Shown: positions 18,186 to 27,217, numbered from the stretch's first letter. The stretch is DNA of 64,000 bases from UMGS1994 sp944386155 (GCA_963931085.1 OZ006973.1:372001-436000); one strand, 5' to 3'. Numbers and translations are program-made. The notes: generated by a model not told the origin, from the letters alone.

Positions 18186-19190
18186 ATGGCAGTAACATTT
18201 GAAAATTATGAGAGAAGAATAGATCAAATTAAACCAGTAATGGAAAAGTATGGCATAAAAGATTTTGAAGATGCTTTAAATATTTGTAAAGAAAAAGGAT
18301 TTAATCCTTATGAGATAGTAAAAGGAGTTCAACCAATTTGTTTTGAAAATGCATGTTGGGCTTATACATTAGGTGCAGCAATAGCAGTTAAAAAAGGATG
18401 TACAAAAGCTGCAGATGCTGCTAAAGCAATAGGAGAAGGACTTCAAGCTTTCTGTATTCCAGGTTCAGTTGCAGATGACAGAAAAGTAGGACTTGGACAT
18501 GGAAATTTAGCAGCAATGCTATTATCAGAAGACACAGAATGTTTTGCATTCTTAGCAGGACATGAATCTTTTGCAGCAGCAGAAGGTGCTATAGGAATTG
18601 CAAACAATGCAAATAAAGTAAGACAAAAACCATTAAGAGTTATTTTGAACGGTCTTGGAAAAGATGCAGCTCAAATTATTTCAAGAATTAATGGATTTAC
18701 ATATGTTCAAACAGATTTTGATTATTATACAGGAGAATTAAAAATAGTTAATGAAACAGCTTATTCAGATGGACCAAGAGCAAAAGTTAGATGCTATGGT
18801 GCAAATGATGTAAGAGAAGGTGTTGCAATAATGCATAAAGAAAAAGTTGATGTTTCTATAACAGGAAATTCAACTAACCCAACTAGATTCCAACACCCAG
18901 TTGCTGGAACATACAAGAAAGAATGTATTGAGCAAGGAAAGAAATATTTCTCAGTTGCTTCAGGTGGTGGAACAGGAAGAACTCTTCACCCAGATAATAT
19001 GGCAGCAGGTCCTGCTTCATATGGTATGACAGATACTATGGGAAGAATGCATTCAGATGCACAATTTGCAGGTTCTTCATCAGTACCAGCTCACGTTGAA
19101 ATGATGGGATTAATCGGTATGGGTAACAACCCAATGGTTGGTGCTACTGTATCTGTATCAGTTGCTATCCAAGAAGCTATGACTAAATAG
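18186..19190 (+). CDS. GGGtGRT family protein of unknown function
   Basis: 334 residues, named after its invariant SGGGTGRTLHPDN motif (about residue 260). Other conserved parts are FCIPGSVADDRKVGLGHGNL, FLAGHESFAAAEGAIG and the C-terminal GLIGMGNNPMVGATVSV. No catalytic assignment is known to me. Its constant pairing with the preceding NifU-like scaffold suggests a shared Fe-S-linked task. AAGGAGG precedes the ATG; a strong terminator follows. Confidence 0.85.
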   Translation: MAVTFENYERRIDQIKPVMEKYGIKDFEDALNICKEKGFNPYEIVKGVQPICFENACWAYTLGAAIAVKKGCTKAADAAKAIGEGLQAFCIPGSVADDRKVGLGHGNLAAMLLSEDTECFAFLAGHESFAAAEGAIGIANNANKVRQKPLRVILNGLGKDAAQIISRINGFTYVQTDFDYYTGELKIVNETAYSDGPRAKVRCYGANDVREGVAIMHKEKVDVSITGNSTNPTRFQHPVAGTYKKECIEQGKKYFSVASGGGTGRTLHPDNMAAGPASYGMTDTMGRMHSDAQFAGSSSVPAHVEMMGLIGMGNNPMVGATVSVSVAIQEAMTK

Positions 19191-19218
19191 TAAATAATTA
19201 AATTGAAGATAAAATGAA

Positions 19219-19265
19219 AAAAGAAACTTATAATATATTTAATTTTATAAGTTTCTTTTATTTTT
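19219..19265 (+). terminator. Terminator after GGGtGRT gene
   Basis: 15-pair stem AAAAGAAACTTATAA/TTATAAGTTTCTTTT followed by a T-rich tract. Confidence 0.85.
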
Positions 19266-19485
19266 TTACAAAAATAAAAAAATGTAAATTTCAAATTATA
19301 CTTCTGATTTAAAGATGAAAATAATATTAAAATTGAAATATTTTATAATGAAACAAAAAAAGATTATATTCTTTTAAGAAAAATCATTGTCGTTTGAATA
19401 AATTAAGTATATAGTATTTTTATAATGGAAGATATTTGTAACGAAATACTTTTTTAATTGTTATATATTAAAGGAGGAAAAAAGA

Positions 19486-19974
19486 GTGCAGAATATTGAA
19501 GAAATATATAAAAAATATTTTGATACAGTAAATAGATATTTATTTTGCTTAACTCACAATAATGATATCTCCGAAGAACTTACACAAGAAACTTTTTGCA
19601 TAGCAGTAGAAAAAATAGATACATATAATGGCAAATGTAAAATGTCTGTATGGTTATGTCAAATTGCTAAAAATTTATGGTTCAATCAGTACAAAAAATC
19701 AAAAAGATTTAAAAATATAGAAGAGATAGAATTATTAAATATAGAAGATATTGATACCATAGAAAATATTATTATTTCTAAAGATGAAAAAATGTCACTA
19801 TATAAAAAAATACAAGATTTAGATGTACAATCACGAGAAGTGGTTTATTTGCGAATAACAGGAGACTTAAGTTTCAAAGAAATTGGAATAATACTAAATA
19901 AAACAGAAACATGGGCAAGAGTAACTTTTTATCGAGCTAAAATTAAACTAAAGGAGGTAAGTGAATATGAATAA
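19486..19974 (+). CDS. ECF-type RNA polymerase sigma factor
   Basis: 162 residues from GTG 19486 with AAAGGAGGAAAA just upstream. Region 2 (YFDTVNRYLFCLTHNNDISEELTQETFCIAV) spans about 5-55 and region 4 (LDVQSREVVYLRITGDLSFKEIGIILNKTETWARVTFYRAK) about 105-150. The stop overlaps the start of the downstream zinc-finger anti-sigma gene, the usual sigma/anti-sigma arrangement. It is likely autoregulated and held inactive by that membrane protein; the signal is unknown. Confidence 0.88.
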   Translation: MQNIEEIYKKYFDTVNRYLFCLTHNNDISEELTQETFCIAVEKIDTYNGKCKMSVWLCQIAKNLWFNQYKKSKRFKNIEEIELLNIEDIDTIENIIISKDEKMSLYKKIQDLDVQSREVVYLRITGDLSFKEIGIILNKTETWARVTFYRAKIKLKEVSEYE

Positions 19975-20908
19975 AAAAGATTGTAAAATTGTTCAAGATT
20001 TATTACCAAATTACATTGAAAACTTAACAAAAGAGGAAACAAGTAAATATATAGAAGAACATATTAAAGAATGTGAAGAATGTAAAGAAATATTAGATAA
20101 AATGAGAACTGAAATAAAGTCAAATGATGAAAAAAGAGATTTAAGAGAAGTAAAATACATGAAAAAATTTAAGAATAAGATAAGAATATTAAAATTTATT
20201 ATTTTACTAATTGTTTTATTATTAATTCTCGCCTTTATATTAATTATAGGAAGACGATTCTTTATAATGAAGGATATATCTAAAAAATCGCAGGATATTA
20301 ATAATTTTTCAAATCTTCATATAATAGAATATTACTATTATGAAGGTAATCTAATAATAATGGAACAGTATAAATTAGATGATAAAGTTAAATTTGTTAT
20401 TACTGAAAAAAATAATGATGAATTTGTAATACAAACACAATATGGTAAAAGAAATGTAGAAAAATACTCAAAAGAAAATAATGTTTATACTGGAAATATT
20501 TATTTAGATATAGAAGGAAAAAAATATGCTTCTTTGAATGTAGACACAAGAAGTTTTGAACAAGAAAAATTAAATAGTGTGTTATACACTAAAAATTATT
20601 TTGATTTGTTTAAATATTCATTAAGTAGCAATATAACAGAAACTAAATTTTGCGGAAAGGATAGCTATTGCTTGACTAATATTCCATCATATATAGGTGG
20701 TATATATGAAAGAGTTTTTATTGATAAAGAAACAGGACTTATGGTGGGATCAAGTGGCTATGATAGTACATTAAATATATCTGATGGAGATATAATGACT
20801 ATAGAAACCATATATGAATATGGAACGGTTACGGAAGAAGATTTTAATGAGCCCGATTCCAACGAATATGAGATAGTTGATAATATATATCAAGTAATAG
20901 AAAAATAG
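19967..20908 (+). CDS. Membrane anti-sigma factor with zinc-finger domain
   Basis: 313 residues from ATG 19967, nine bases after AGGAGG; a GTG six bases upstream is too close. The N-terminal zf-HC2 motif H-x3-C-x2-C (EHIKECEECKE) lies near residues 26-36. One membrane segment (about 72-95, LKFIILLIVLLLILAFILII) leads to a large extracytoplasmic domain of unknown fold. It overlaps the sigma gene by eight bases. It probably sequesters that sigma factor at the membrane. Confidence 0.85.
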   Translation: MNKKDCKIVQDLLPNYIENLTKEETSKYIEEHIKECEECKEILDKMRTEIKSNDEKRDLREVKYMKKFKNKIRILKFIILLIVLLLILAFILIIGRRFFIMKDISKKSQDINNFSNLHIIEYYYYEGNLIIMEQYKLDDKVKFVITEKNNDEFVIQTQYGKRNVEKYSKENNVYTGNIYLDIEGKKYASLNVDTRSFEQEKLNSVLYTKNYFDLFKYSLSSNITETKFCGKDSYCLTNIPSYIGGIYERVFIDKETGLMVGSSGYDSTLNISDGDIMTIETIYEYGTVTEEDFNEPDSNEYEIVDNIYQVIEK

Positions 20909-20960
20909 CGTTTTATTACTTGCACTATAAAGGTAATAAAATGTTATAGAAAAATATAAA

Positions 20961-20996
20961 ACGGTTCTGTATCTATTTATACAGAACCGTAATAAG
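20961..20996 (+). terminator. Terminator between convergent anti-sigma and sortase genes
   Basis: Perfect 12-pair stem ACGGTTCTGTAT/ATACAGAACCGT (20961-20990) with a six-base loop, T-rich on both sides, so it can stop transcription from both strands. Confidence 0.8.
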
Positions 20997-21001
20997 CTTT
21001 T

Positions 21002-21811
21002 TTAATTTATTCTCTTAGCATGAAGTACAACTCTATATATTTTATTATTACCACAAGTTGAAAGAGTTAATATATCATCATCTCTTGTAACTTCAGTTTT
21101 AAAATCATGAACACTTCTATCTGTTATTTTCTTTAGGAACTTTTCATATTCGGCATCATCTTTAAAATCATTTTTTGTATAATAAGTTTCTGATTTTATT
21201 TTGTAAACAGAAAAAACTTGATAGTGTATAGTTTTTTCTGGAGTATATAATGTAATTGTTTGATTATTTTCATTTGAATACCAATCTTTTTCTAAAATAT
21301 TTTGAAGAGTAGAGAACATTGATCCATCTCTTCTGTTATGTCCATATATAACAGTATTTCTATCATCAAATTTTTTAGAATTTTCATAATCTAAAAATAT
21401 CCAACCTGCACTATTTTTGGATTTATCAAAACTATGAGTTAAATAATAATCATTATCTTTATGTTGTACTACCGGATAATCAATATCTGTACCATTTACT
21501 TTAACCCAGGCTACAGTAGAACTATTTTTCTTTTTAATTTTAGAAAAATCAACTACGTCTGCTGTTGCTCCATTTTCATCTGTAATTTGAATAGTGTTTG
21601 TAAAATCCATGCTATCATAAATAGATGACATTATTTTTTTTGTATTAGAATTATCTCTTTGCCATATAATAATAGAGATAAGTGAATATATAAATATTGC
21701 AATAGCAATTAATCTTATTATTTTTAAATGTGATTTTGTTTGATTTTTACTGCTATTATAGTGATATTTAGCTTCTTCATCTGAATATTCCTTTTTAAAT
21801 AGTTTTTTCAT
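21002..21811 (-). CDS. srtB: Class B sortase
   Basis: 269 residues from ATG 21811, chosen because GGAGGG lies just upstream; an earlier in-frame ATG at 21838 has no site. One membrane anchor is at about 31-50. The catalytic triad is H158 (IYGHNRR), C253 (LTLSTCGN) and R260 (IYRVVLHAKRI). SrtB-type enzymes attach surface proteins to peptidoglycan; in Clostridia a single housekeeping class B sortase is common. No LPxTG-like or NPQTN-like substrate gene is nearby. Confidence 0.9.
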   Translation of the reverse strand: MKKLFKKEYSDEEAKYHYNSSKNQTKSHLKIIRLIAIAIFIYSLISIIIWQRDNSNTKKIMSSIYDSMDFTNTIQITDENGATADVVDFSKIKKKNSSTVAWVKVNGTDIDYPVVQHKDNDYYLTHSFDKSKNSAGWIFLDYENSKKFDDRNTVIYGHNRRDGSMFSTLQNILEKDWYSNENNQTITLYTPEKTIHYQVFSVYKIKSETYYTKNDFKDDAEYEKFLKKITDRSVHDFKTEVTRDDDILTLSTCGNNKIYRVVLHAKRIN

Positions 21812-21892
21812 AAGTACCCTCCAAATAAAGTATAACAAATTAACAATAAATAAACAACGGAATTAATAATTAAATTATAATTAAAATAAGTA

Positions 21893-21920
21893 TTGCAAAT
21901 TTGTAAGTTATTGATATAAT
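21893..21920 (+). promoter_or_regulatory. Promoter of the LOG-family gene
   Basis: TTGCAA (21893-21898), 16-base spacer, TATAAT (21915-21920) in the intergenic region divergent from the sortase gene. Confidence 0.6.
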
Positions 21921-22051
21921 ATACTGGTGTGATACATATAATTACACATACATATGAAAAAGATATTAAAGTTGCTAAATATATACTAGCCATAAACAGT
22001 ATAATTTAGAACATCAAACACAAAAAAGCATAAAGAGAAAGGAATGATATT

Positions 22052-22627
22052 ATGAAAATTTGCGTATATGGTGCAGCTAGTAGTGAAATTGATAAAAGCT
22101 TTTTAGAAGCAGGAGAAGAACTAGGAAGACAAATTGTTGAAAGAGGACACGGATTAGTATTCGGTGGCGGTGCTAATGGTATGATGGGTGCTGTAGCAAG
22201 AGGCGTTGATTCAAAAGGAGGATATATATTAGGAATTGCTCCAGGATTTTTTAATGTAGACGGAGTTTCTTATGATAATTGTACAGAATTTATTCATACA
22301 GATACAATGAGAGAACGTAAGCGTTTATTAGATGAAAAATCTAATGCATTTATTATTGCTCCAGGTGGAATAGGAACTTTTGATGAGTTCTTTGAAATAC
22401 TAACACTAAAACAACTTGGAAGACATAATAAACCAATAGTTATTTGGAATATAAATAATTATTTTGATAACATGGAAAATATGATGCAAGTATCTGTTGA
22501 CAAACACTTTATAACAGATGATTGTAGATCATTATATTATGTATGTAACACTATTGATGAGATATTAGATTATATCGAAAATTATGATGAAACAGATATA
22601 GATTTATCAAAAGTAAAAATTAGATAA
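22052..22627 (+). CDS. LOG family protein, TIGR00730-type
   Basis: 191-residue Rossmann-fold protein with the LOG signatures GGGANGMMGAVARG (about 38-51), MRERKRLL (about 89-96) and PGGIGTFDEFFE (about 109-120). The family hydrolyses nucleoside 5'-monophosphates, best known as cytokinin-activating phosphoribohydrolase in plants; bacterial members act on AMP or related nucleotides. Monocistronic, with AAAGGA before the start and a strong terminator after. Confidence 0.85.
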   Translation: MKICVYGAASSEIDKSFLEAGEELGRQIVERGHGLVFGGGANGMMGAVARGVDSKGGYILGIAPGFFNVDGVSYDNCTEFIHTDTMRERKRLLDEKSNAFIIAPGGIGTFDEFFEILTLKQLGRHNKPIVIWNINNYFDNMENMMQVSVDKHFITDDCRSLYYVCNTIDEILDYIENYDETDIDLSKVKIR

Positions 22628-22686
22628 TAAATATAATATTAGTTGTTACCTAAATTTAATGATTAAGATATTAAAACAAAAAAGAT

Positions 22687-22730
22687 AAAAGAACTTTTAA
22701 TACAAAAATTGTATTGGGAGTTCTTTTTTA
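22687..22730 (+). terminator. Terminator after the LOG gene
   Basis: Long stem (22688-22726, arms AAAGAACT/AGTTCTTT with inner pairing including G-U) followed by Ts. Confidence 0.8.
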
Positions 22731-22809
22731 TATAAATAATTGTTTTAATTTTTAAAATAATATATAATTATTAAATAAAGATAAAGATTAAAAATAAAGG
22801 AAAAGATAA

Positions 22810-23220
22810 ATGATATACGAATTTGAAATACCAGGACCAGTGACTGGAAAAGGGAGACCTAGGATTAATACATATACTTGTAGAGCTTATACTCCAAATA
22901 AAACTAAGGAATATGAGGAACTTGCAAAACAATATTTCGTTCTTAAATATCCAAGACATATTCCAATAGAAGGAAGAGTGAAAGTAAGTATTATTGCATA
23001 TTTCAAGATTCCAAAAGGTACTAATAAAAAAAATGAAGAATTAATGCTAAGTGGTAATATTAGTCCTACAAAAAAACCAGATATAGATAATATAGAAAAA
23101 ATTATTTTAGATTCGATGAACTCTTTAGCTTTTAAAGATGATAATCAAATTACTAAATTAGAAATAGAAAAAGTCTATTCAGAAGAAGAAAAAGTATATG
23201 TTAAAATAGAAGAATATTAA
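22810..23220 (+). CDS. RusA family crossover junction endodeoxyribonuclease
   Basis: 136 residues. GPVTGKGRPR (9-18) and the catalytic acidic residues D91, D93 (KPDIDNIEK) and D110/D111 (FKDDNQI) match RusA Holliday-junction resolvases. These genes usually come from prophages, but no other phage gene is near, so it is either a relic or a domesticated copy. AAAGGA precedes ATG 22810. Codon use is like its neighbours. Confidence 0.85.
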   Translation: MIYEFEIPGPVTGKGRPRINTYTCRAYTPNKTKEYEELAKQYFVLKYPRHIPIEGRVKVSIIAYFKIPKGTNKKNEELMLSGNISPTKKPDIDNIEKIILDSMNSLAFKDDNQITKLEIEKVYSEEEKVYVKIEEY

Positions 23221-23295
23221 AAAAATAATAAATAATTAATTAATAATAAATAATGAATGATAATTATTTTCATATATTTATAAAGGAGAAAAATT

Positions 23296-23997
23296 ATGTT
23301 TTTTAGAAAGAAAAAGAAGGATAAAGAATGTAAAGATAAGGTTGTAGAAACAAAGATATTAAGTCCACATGAAGAAACAATAAAAGAAGAGGAAAAAAAG
23401 AAATTTAAAATTAAGCCTAAAACATTAGCAATATTAATCTGTATTATAGCAATAGTAATAGTTATTCTTGTTATTTCTGTAAAAATTAATTCATATATGG
23501 AAGATAGAGGAAAGACTTTCTCATCTGCTTTAAATTCTTTTTTATTAAACAATTATAAAGATGCAAGTATAAAATTAAAAGATATTAAACCAACAAATAA
23601 AGATGAAGAGGCTTTTATAAAATTAATTAGGAAGAGTAAAGATATAAATGAAGAAGCTGAAAAATATGAAGATGAAGATATAATTAATGAATATATAAAA
23701 GTCTTAGAAGAAATGAAGAAAATAGTTGAAGAAGCAGATGGAATTACTATAACAATATATAAGAAAGATGAATTTAAAGATATTACTATTACTACTGTTC
23801 CATTCGATGATGCTATAAGATATGCAAAAGAACAAATTGAAAAATTAAATGAAGAGAAAAAGAATGATTTAATATTTGGAGGAAAGAAAGAAGATAATTT
23901 ATCAATATTTACTTATAAAGAATCAAAAATGATTGGATACTTTATAGAAGAAGTAAATATTAAAGGTGATGGAGATTCTTATTATAGAAATAAATAA
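23296..23997 (+). CDS. Hypothetical membrane-anchored protein
   Basis: 233 residues. A very lysine-rich cytoplasmic N-terminus (MFFRKKKKDKECKDK) is followed by one membrane segment at about 42-65 (TLAILICIIAIVIVILVISV) and a charged, helical, probably coiled-coil extracytoplasmic part. I do not recognise the family. Good AAAGGAG precedes the ATG, and a terminator closes it. Confidence 0.6.
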   Translation: MFFRKKKKDKECKDKVVETKILSPHEETIKEEEKKKFKIKPKTLAILICIIAIVIVILVISVKINSYMEDRGKTFSSALNSFLLNNYKDASIKLKDIKPTNKDEEAFIKLIRKSKDINEEAEKYEDEDIINEYIKVLEEMKKIVEEADGITITIYKKDEFKDITITTVPFDDAIRYAKEQIEKLNEEKKNDLIFGGKKEDNLSIFTYKESKMIGYFIEEVNIKGDGDSYYRNK

Positions 23998-24055
23998 TTT
24001 AATATAATTATTTAAAATAAAAAAGTAAAATAAGAATAGAAATAAATTATAAAAT

Positions 24056-24106
24056 AATAAGCTTAAAATGCAAAATAAATACTTGCACTTTAAGCTTATT
24101 TTACTT
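24056..24106 (+). terminator. Terminator before pheA
   Basis: Stem AATAAGCTTAAA/TTTAAGCTTATT (24056-24100), extended by GCAA/TTGC inside, then TTTAC. Confidence 0.7.
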
Positions 24107-24161
24107 ATTGTTAATATTTAAGAAATATTATATAATAAGCAAAAAATTTAGGAGAGACAAT

Positions 24162-24962
24162 ATGAAAATAGGATATTTAGGACCAGTTGGAACTTTTTCA
24201 AATGAAGCTTGTGATAATTGTTTTGATGAAACGTATGAAAAAATACCGTATAAAACGATTAAAGAGACGATTATAGCTCTAAAAAATAGTAAAGTAGATA
24301 AATGTATCATACCAGTTGAAAATTCCCTTCAAGGGTGTGTTACAGAGGCTATAGACACATTAATTCAAAATGAAAATATATATGTAGAAAAAGAATATAT
24401 ATTAAAAATAAATCAAAATTTAATGGCTAAAGAAAAATATAATTTAAAAGATATTAAAATAGTATATTCTCACATTCAAGCCATATCACAATGTAGAAAT
24501 TATTTAGAGGAAAATCTAAAAACAGCAGAAATAAAAGAGGTTTTAAGCACAGCTCTTGGAGCAAAATATGCTTTAGAAAATGATTATTCTGCTTGTATTG
24601 GTAATATTTCTTGTACAGAAAAATATGGATTAAAATTATTAGATAAAGATATTCAAGATAATAACTTAAATCAAACTAAATTTTGGATATTATCTAAAAA
24701 GATAAATAAGAGTTCTGATAAAAAGAAAATATCAATAATATTTACTACAAAACACGTTCCAGGAGCTTTATATAAAGTGCTTGGTATATTTGATAAGTAT
24801 AATATAAATTTAACTAAAATAGAATCAAGACCAGCTAAAACGAATCTTGGAGAATATTATTTTTTAGTAGATTTTAATATAGATAAAATAGATGTAACTA
24901 ATGCTTTAAATGAGTTAAAAGAAAATGCAAATTATAGTAGAATATTAGGAATTTATAATTAA
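24162..24962 (+). CDS. pheA: Prephenate dehydratase
   Basis: 266 residues from ATG 24162 (AGGAGAG upstream). It converts prephenate to phenylpyruvate for phenylalanine synthesis. The dehydratase domain has GPVGTFSNEA, PVENSLQGCV and, where most members read TRF, NQTKF. The C-terminal ACT domain VPGALYKVLGIF...IESRP would give phenylalanine feedback inhibition. It lies 36 bases before an aminotransferase that could catalyse the next step. Confidence 0.92.
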   Translation: MKIGYLGPVGTFSNEACDNCFDETYEKIPYKTIKETIIALKNSKVDKCIIPVENSLQGCVTEAIDTLIQNENIYVEKEYILKINQNLMAKEKYNLKDIKIVYSHIQAISQCRNYLEENLKTAEIKEVLSTALGAKYALENDYSACIGNISCTEKYGLKLLDKDIQDNNLNQTKFWILSKKINKSSDKKKISIIFTTKHVPGALYKVLGIFDKYNINLTKIESRPAKTNLGEYYFLVDFNIDKIDVTNALNELKENANYSRILGIYN

Positions 24963-24998
24963 TTCAAATATGATAAAGAGTAAAGTAGGAGGTTTAAT

Positions 24999-26216
24999 AT
25001 GATTTCTGATAAAATGAAAGAATTAGTAAAAAATAATTCTGTTATAAGAGAAATGTTTGAAGAAGGAAAGAACTTAAAGAAAATATATGGAGAAGAAAAT
25101 GTTTATGATTTTAGTCTTGGAAATCCTAGTACTCCAGTACCAAGTAAAGTAAATGATTCAATTATAGAATTACTAGAAAATCAAAAAGATACAATTCATG
25201 GATATACAAGTAATAATGGATTTGAAGATGTAAGAAATTCTGTAGCTATATCATTAAATAAGAAATATAATACTAATTTTAATAGTAATAATATTATTAT
25301 GACAGTAGGTGCTGCAAGTGGTTTAAATATAGTTCTTAAATCAATATTAAATAAAGATGAAGAAGTAATCGTATTTGCTCCATATTTTAGTGAATATAAA
25401 TGTTATATCGAAAATTATGATGGAAAAATAGTTATTATATCACCAAATGAAGGTAATAATTTTATTCCAGACTTAAAAGAATTAGAAAGCAAGATAAATA
25501 ATAAAACAAGAGGAGTTATTATTAATAATCCTAATAACCCAACAGGTGTAGTTTATGATGAATCTTTTATAAAAGACTTATCAGAAATTTTAGTAAAAAA
25601 GGAAAAAGAGCTAAAAAAAGATATATATTTAATTTCTGATGAACCATATAGAGAAATAGTATATGATGGAAAGAAAGTTCCTTTTATAACTAAATATTAT
25701 AATGATACTATAGTTGTATATTCTTATAGCAAAAGCTTAGCAATTCCCGGAGAGAGAATAGGATATGTTTTAGTGCAAGATGAAGTGAAAGATTCTAAAG
25801 ATTTAATTACAGCAATTACAATAGCAAACAGAGTAATAGGATGTGTAAATGCTCCTTCACTTATGCAAAAAGTGGTATCAAAATGTGTAGATATTACTTG
25901 CGATATTGAAATTTATGATAAAAATAGAAAGCTACTTTATAGTAAGCTTAAAGAATATGGATTTAAATGTATTAAACCAGAAGGTGCTTTTTATCTATTT
26001 GTTAAATCACCATCAGAAGATGATAAAGAATTTGCTATAAGAGCTAAAAAGTATAATATTTTAGTTGTACCAGCAACTTCATTTGGATGTAAAGGATATG
26101 TAAGAATTGCATATTGTACAAATTATAGTACAATAGAAAATTCTCTAGAATCATTTAAAAAACTGGCAGAAGAGTATGGAATATATAAAAAGTTAGATAA
26201 ACCAAATAATAGTTGA
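24999..26216 (+). CDS. Class I/II PLP-dependent aminotransferase
   Basis: 405 residues. PLP-binding K245 in YSYSKSLAIPGERIGY, with NNPNNPTG (176-183) and SDEPYRE (213-219). The gene follows pheA, so an aromatic aminotransferase converting phenylpyruvate to phenylalanine is likely, though aspartate activity is also possible. AGGAGG precedes the start. Its TGA stop overlaps the -35 of the next, foreign-looking gene. Confidence 0.88.
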   Translation: MISDKMKELVKNNSVIREMFEEGKNLKKIYGEENVYDFSLGNPSTPVPSKVNDSIIELLENQKDTIHGYTSNNGFEDVRNSVAISLNKKYNTNFNSNNIIMTVGAASGLNIVLKSILNKDEEVIVFAPYFSEYKCYIENYDGKIVIISPNEGNNFIPDLKELESKINNKTRGVIINNPNNPTGVVYDESFIKDLSEILVKKEKELKKDIYLISDEPYREIVYDGKKVPFITKYYNDTIVVYSYSKSLAIPGERIGYVLVQDEVKDSKDLITAITIANRVIGCVNAPSLMQKVVSKCVDITCDIEIYDKNRKLLYSKLKEYGFKCIKPEGAFYLFVKSPSEDDKEFAIRAKKYNILVVPATSFGCKGYVRIAYCTNYSTIENSLESFKKLAEEYGIYKKLDKPNNS

Positions 26217-26242
26217 CATAACAGAGACTTAAGAGTTATAAT
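26213..26242 (+). promoter_or_regulatory. Strong promoter of the foreign gene at 26351
   Basis: TTGACA (26213-26218), 18-base spacer, TATAAT (26237-26242). The -35 overlaps the preceding stop codon. The predicted start, about 26249, falls at the first bases of the leader stem. Confidence 0.75.
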
Positions 26243-26247
26243 ATATA

Positions 26248-26330
26248 TGCACTTTATTTTGGATTTATAAGATAGAAGTAGATGAAATGTTTTCTGCTTT
26301 AACTCTTAAAGTGCACGTTTTGTTTTTTTT
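26248..26330 (+). promoter_or_regulatory. Structured leader with terminator before the 26351 gene
   Basis: TGCACTTTA (26248-26256) pairs with TAAAGTGCA (26307-26315) and is followed by a T-rich tract (26317-26330). The stem begins at the predicted transcription start and the hairpin ends 20 bases before the gene. This is either an attenuator or a short stand-alone RNA. The ligand or partner is unknown. Confidence 0.5.
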
Positions 26331-26350
26331 AGCTAGAGGAGGTAGACACA

Positions 26351-26788
26351 ATGGAACAAAACAAATGGGCAAAGATTTTTGCACAAGAAGAGCTGGAAAA
26401 GCTCATCAGCTGGAGAGGAAACTCTCTTGAACAGATTTTTGAAATTAAGGATGAAATCTATTCTGAGGAAAAGAAAAAGTCCAAAGGTTTTAAGAATCTG
26501 GAAAGGCTGAAAGATTATCCTAACCACATTGCAGGTGGTAACACATGGCTTAAAGTCAGTAGAGGACTCTTAGAAAACGAGTCAGTTGTGGAGCAGATCG
26601 ATAGGTTCTACAAAGATGAGCATAAGTCATTTATTATGGCAATGAGACCAGGACACATCTTAACAGATAAGCCTATCTGGATTGTGGCAAACATTCCAGA
26701 GCTAGAAGAGGCAGTGTATCCAGTAATTGCAAAATACGCAAAAAAGGATTGCATAATCTTGCTCATCAACGAAGGAGAAGCTGTATAA
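26351..26788 (+). CDS. Unknown protein A, foreign-looking, 145 residues
   Basis: A soluble, charged protein beginning MEQNKWAKIFAQEELEKL and ending with a predicted alpha/beta part (HKSFIMAMRPGHILTDKP, then a hydrophobic IILLINEG strand). No family is recognised. The base composition is clearly different from both neighbours: frequent CTC, CTG, AGG and ATC codons where the genome prefers TTA, AGA and ATA/ATT. It has its own consensus promoter, structured leader, GAGGAGG ribosome site and terminator, and sits between an aminotransferase and spoIIID. Likely horizontally acquired. Compare the genes at 33948, 35658 and 38088. Confidence 0.7.
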   Translation: MEQNKWAKIFAQEELEKLISWRGNSLEQIFEIKDEIYSEEKKKSKGFKNLERLKDYPNHIAGGNTWLKVSRGLLENESVVEQIDRFYKDEHKSFIMAMRPGHILTDKPIWIVANIPELEEAVYPVIAKYAKKDCIILLINEGEAV

Positions 26789-26800
26789 AGCTTCTTTTTT
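26776..26800 (+). terminator. Terminator overlapping the end of the 26351 gene
   Basis: AGAAGCT/AGCTTCT stem (26776-26795) with loop GTATAA, then Ts. The stop codon lies in the loop. Confidence 0.7.
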
Positions 26801-26837
26801 AGCATATACAAGTTTTAAAAAATATAAATAGTCATAT

Positions 26838-26889
26838 AGAAAACCTCTAACGAATACAATTAAACAAAGTATTCTAGTTGGAGGTTTCT
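26838..26889 (+). promoter_or_regulatory. Hairpin burying the spoIIID ribosome binding site
   Basis: About 17 pairs: AAACCTCTAAC (26841-26851) with GTTGGAGGTTT (26877-26887), plus GAATAC/GTATTC. The GGAGG at 26880-26884 lies fully in the 3' arm, eight bases before ATG 26892. It would limit translation from a long transcript unless opened. Confidence 0.55.
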
Positions 26890-26891
26890 TT

Positions 26892-27158
26892 ATGAAAAAT
26901 ATATCAATAGAAGAGCGAGCAGTAATGCTAGCTAGATACATTATAGATACAAAAGATACAGTAAGGGGAGCTGCTAAACAATTTGGTATTTCTAAATCTA
27001 CTGTTCATAAAGATGTAAGTCAGAGATTAATGAAAATAAATATGCCTTTATTTTTAGAAGTTAGAAAAATACTAGATGAAAATAAAGCAGAAAGACATAT
27101 AAGAGGAGGGATGGCAACAAAATTAAAATATACTGAACAAAAAAATAAAGTAAGTTAA
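26892..27158 (+). CDS. spoIIID: Sporulation transcriptional regulator SpoIIID
   Basis: 88 residues, the normal size. The start MKNISIEERAVMLARYIIDTK and the helix-turn-helix TVRGAAKQFGISKSTVHKDV, followed by the basic tail HIRGGMATKLKY, identify SpoIIID, the mother-cell DNA-binding protein acting with sigma-E. Its ribosome site is inside a strong hairpin. A clear terminator follows. Confidence 0.95.
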   Translation: MKNISIEERAVMLARYIIDTKDTVRGAAKQFGISKSTVHKDVSQRLMKINMPLFLEVRKILDENKAERHIRGGMATKLKYTEQKNKVS

Positions 27159-27186
27159 TTTTATTAAATTAAACGAAAAATGTGTA

Positions 27187-27217
27187 AGAGAATTCTTTTT
27201 TGAATTCTCTTTTTTTC
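27187..27217 (+). terminator. Terminator after spoIIID
   Basis: Perfect AGAGAATTC/GAATTCTCT stem with a T loop, followed by seven Ts. Confidence 0.85.

Noticed and set aside
22810..23220. Prophage region around the RusA gene
   Set aside because: No integrase, terminase, capsid or lysis gene is nearby; neighbours are housekeeping.
26230..26310. Antiterminator TTAAGAGTTA/TAACTCTTAA for the 26351 leader
   Set aside because: The first arm lies in the promoter and would not be in RNA from that promoter; it could act only on read-through RNA or as a DNA site.
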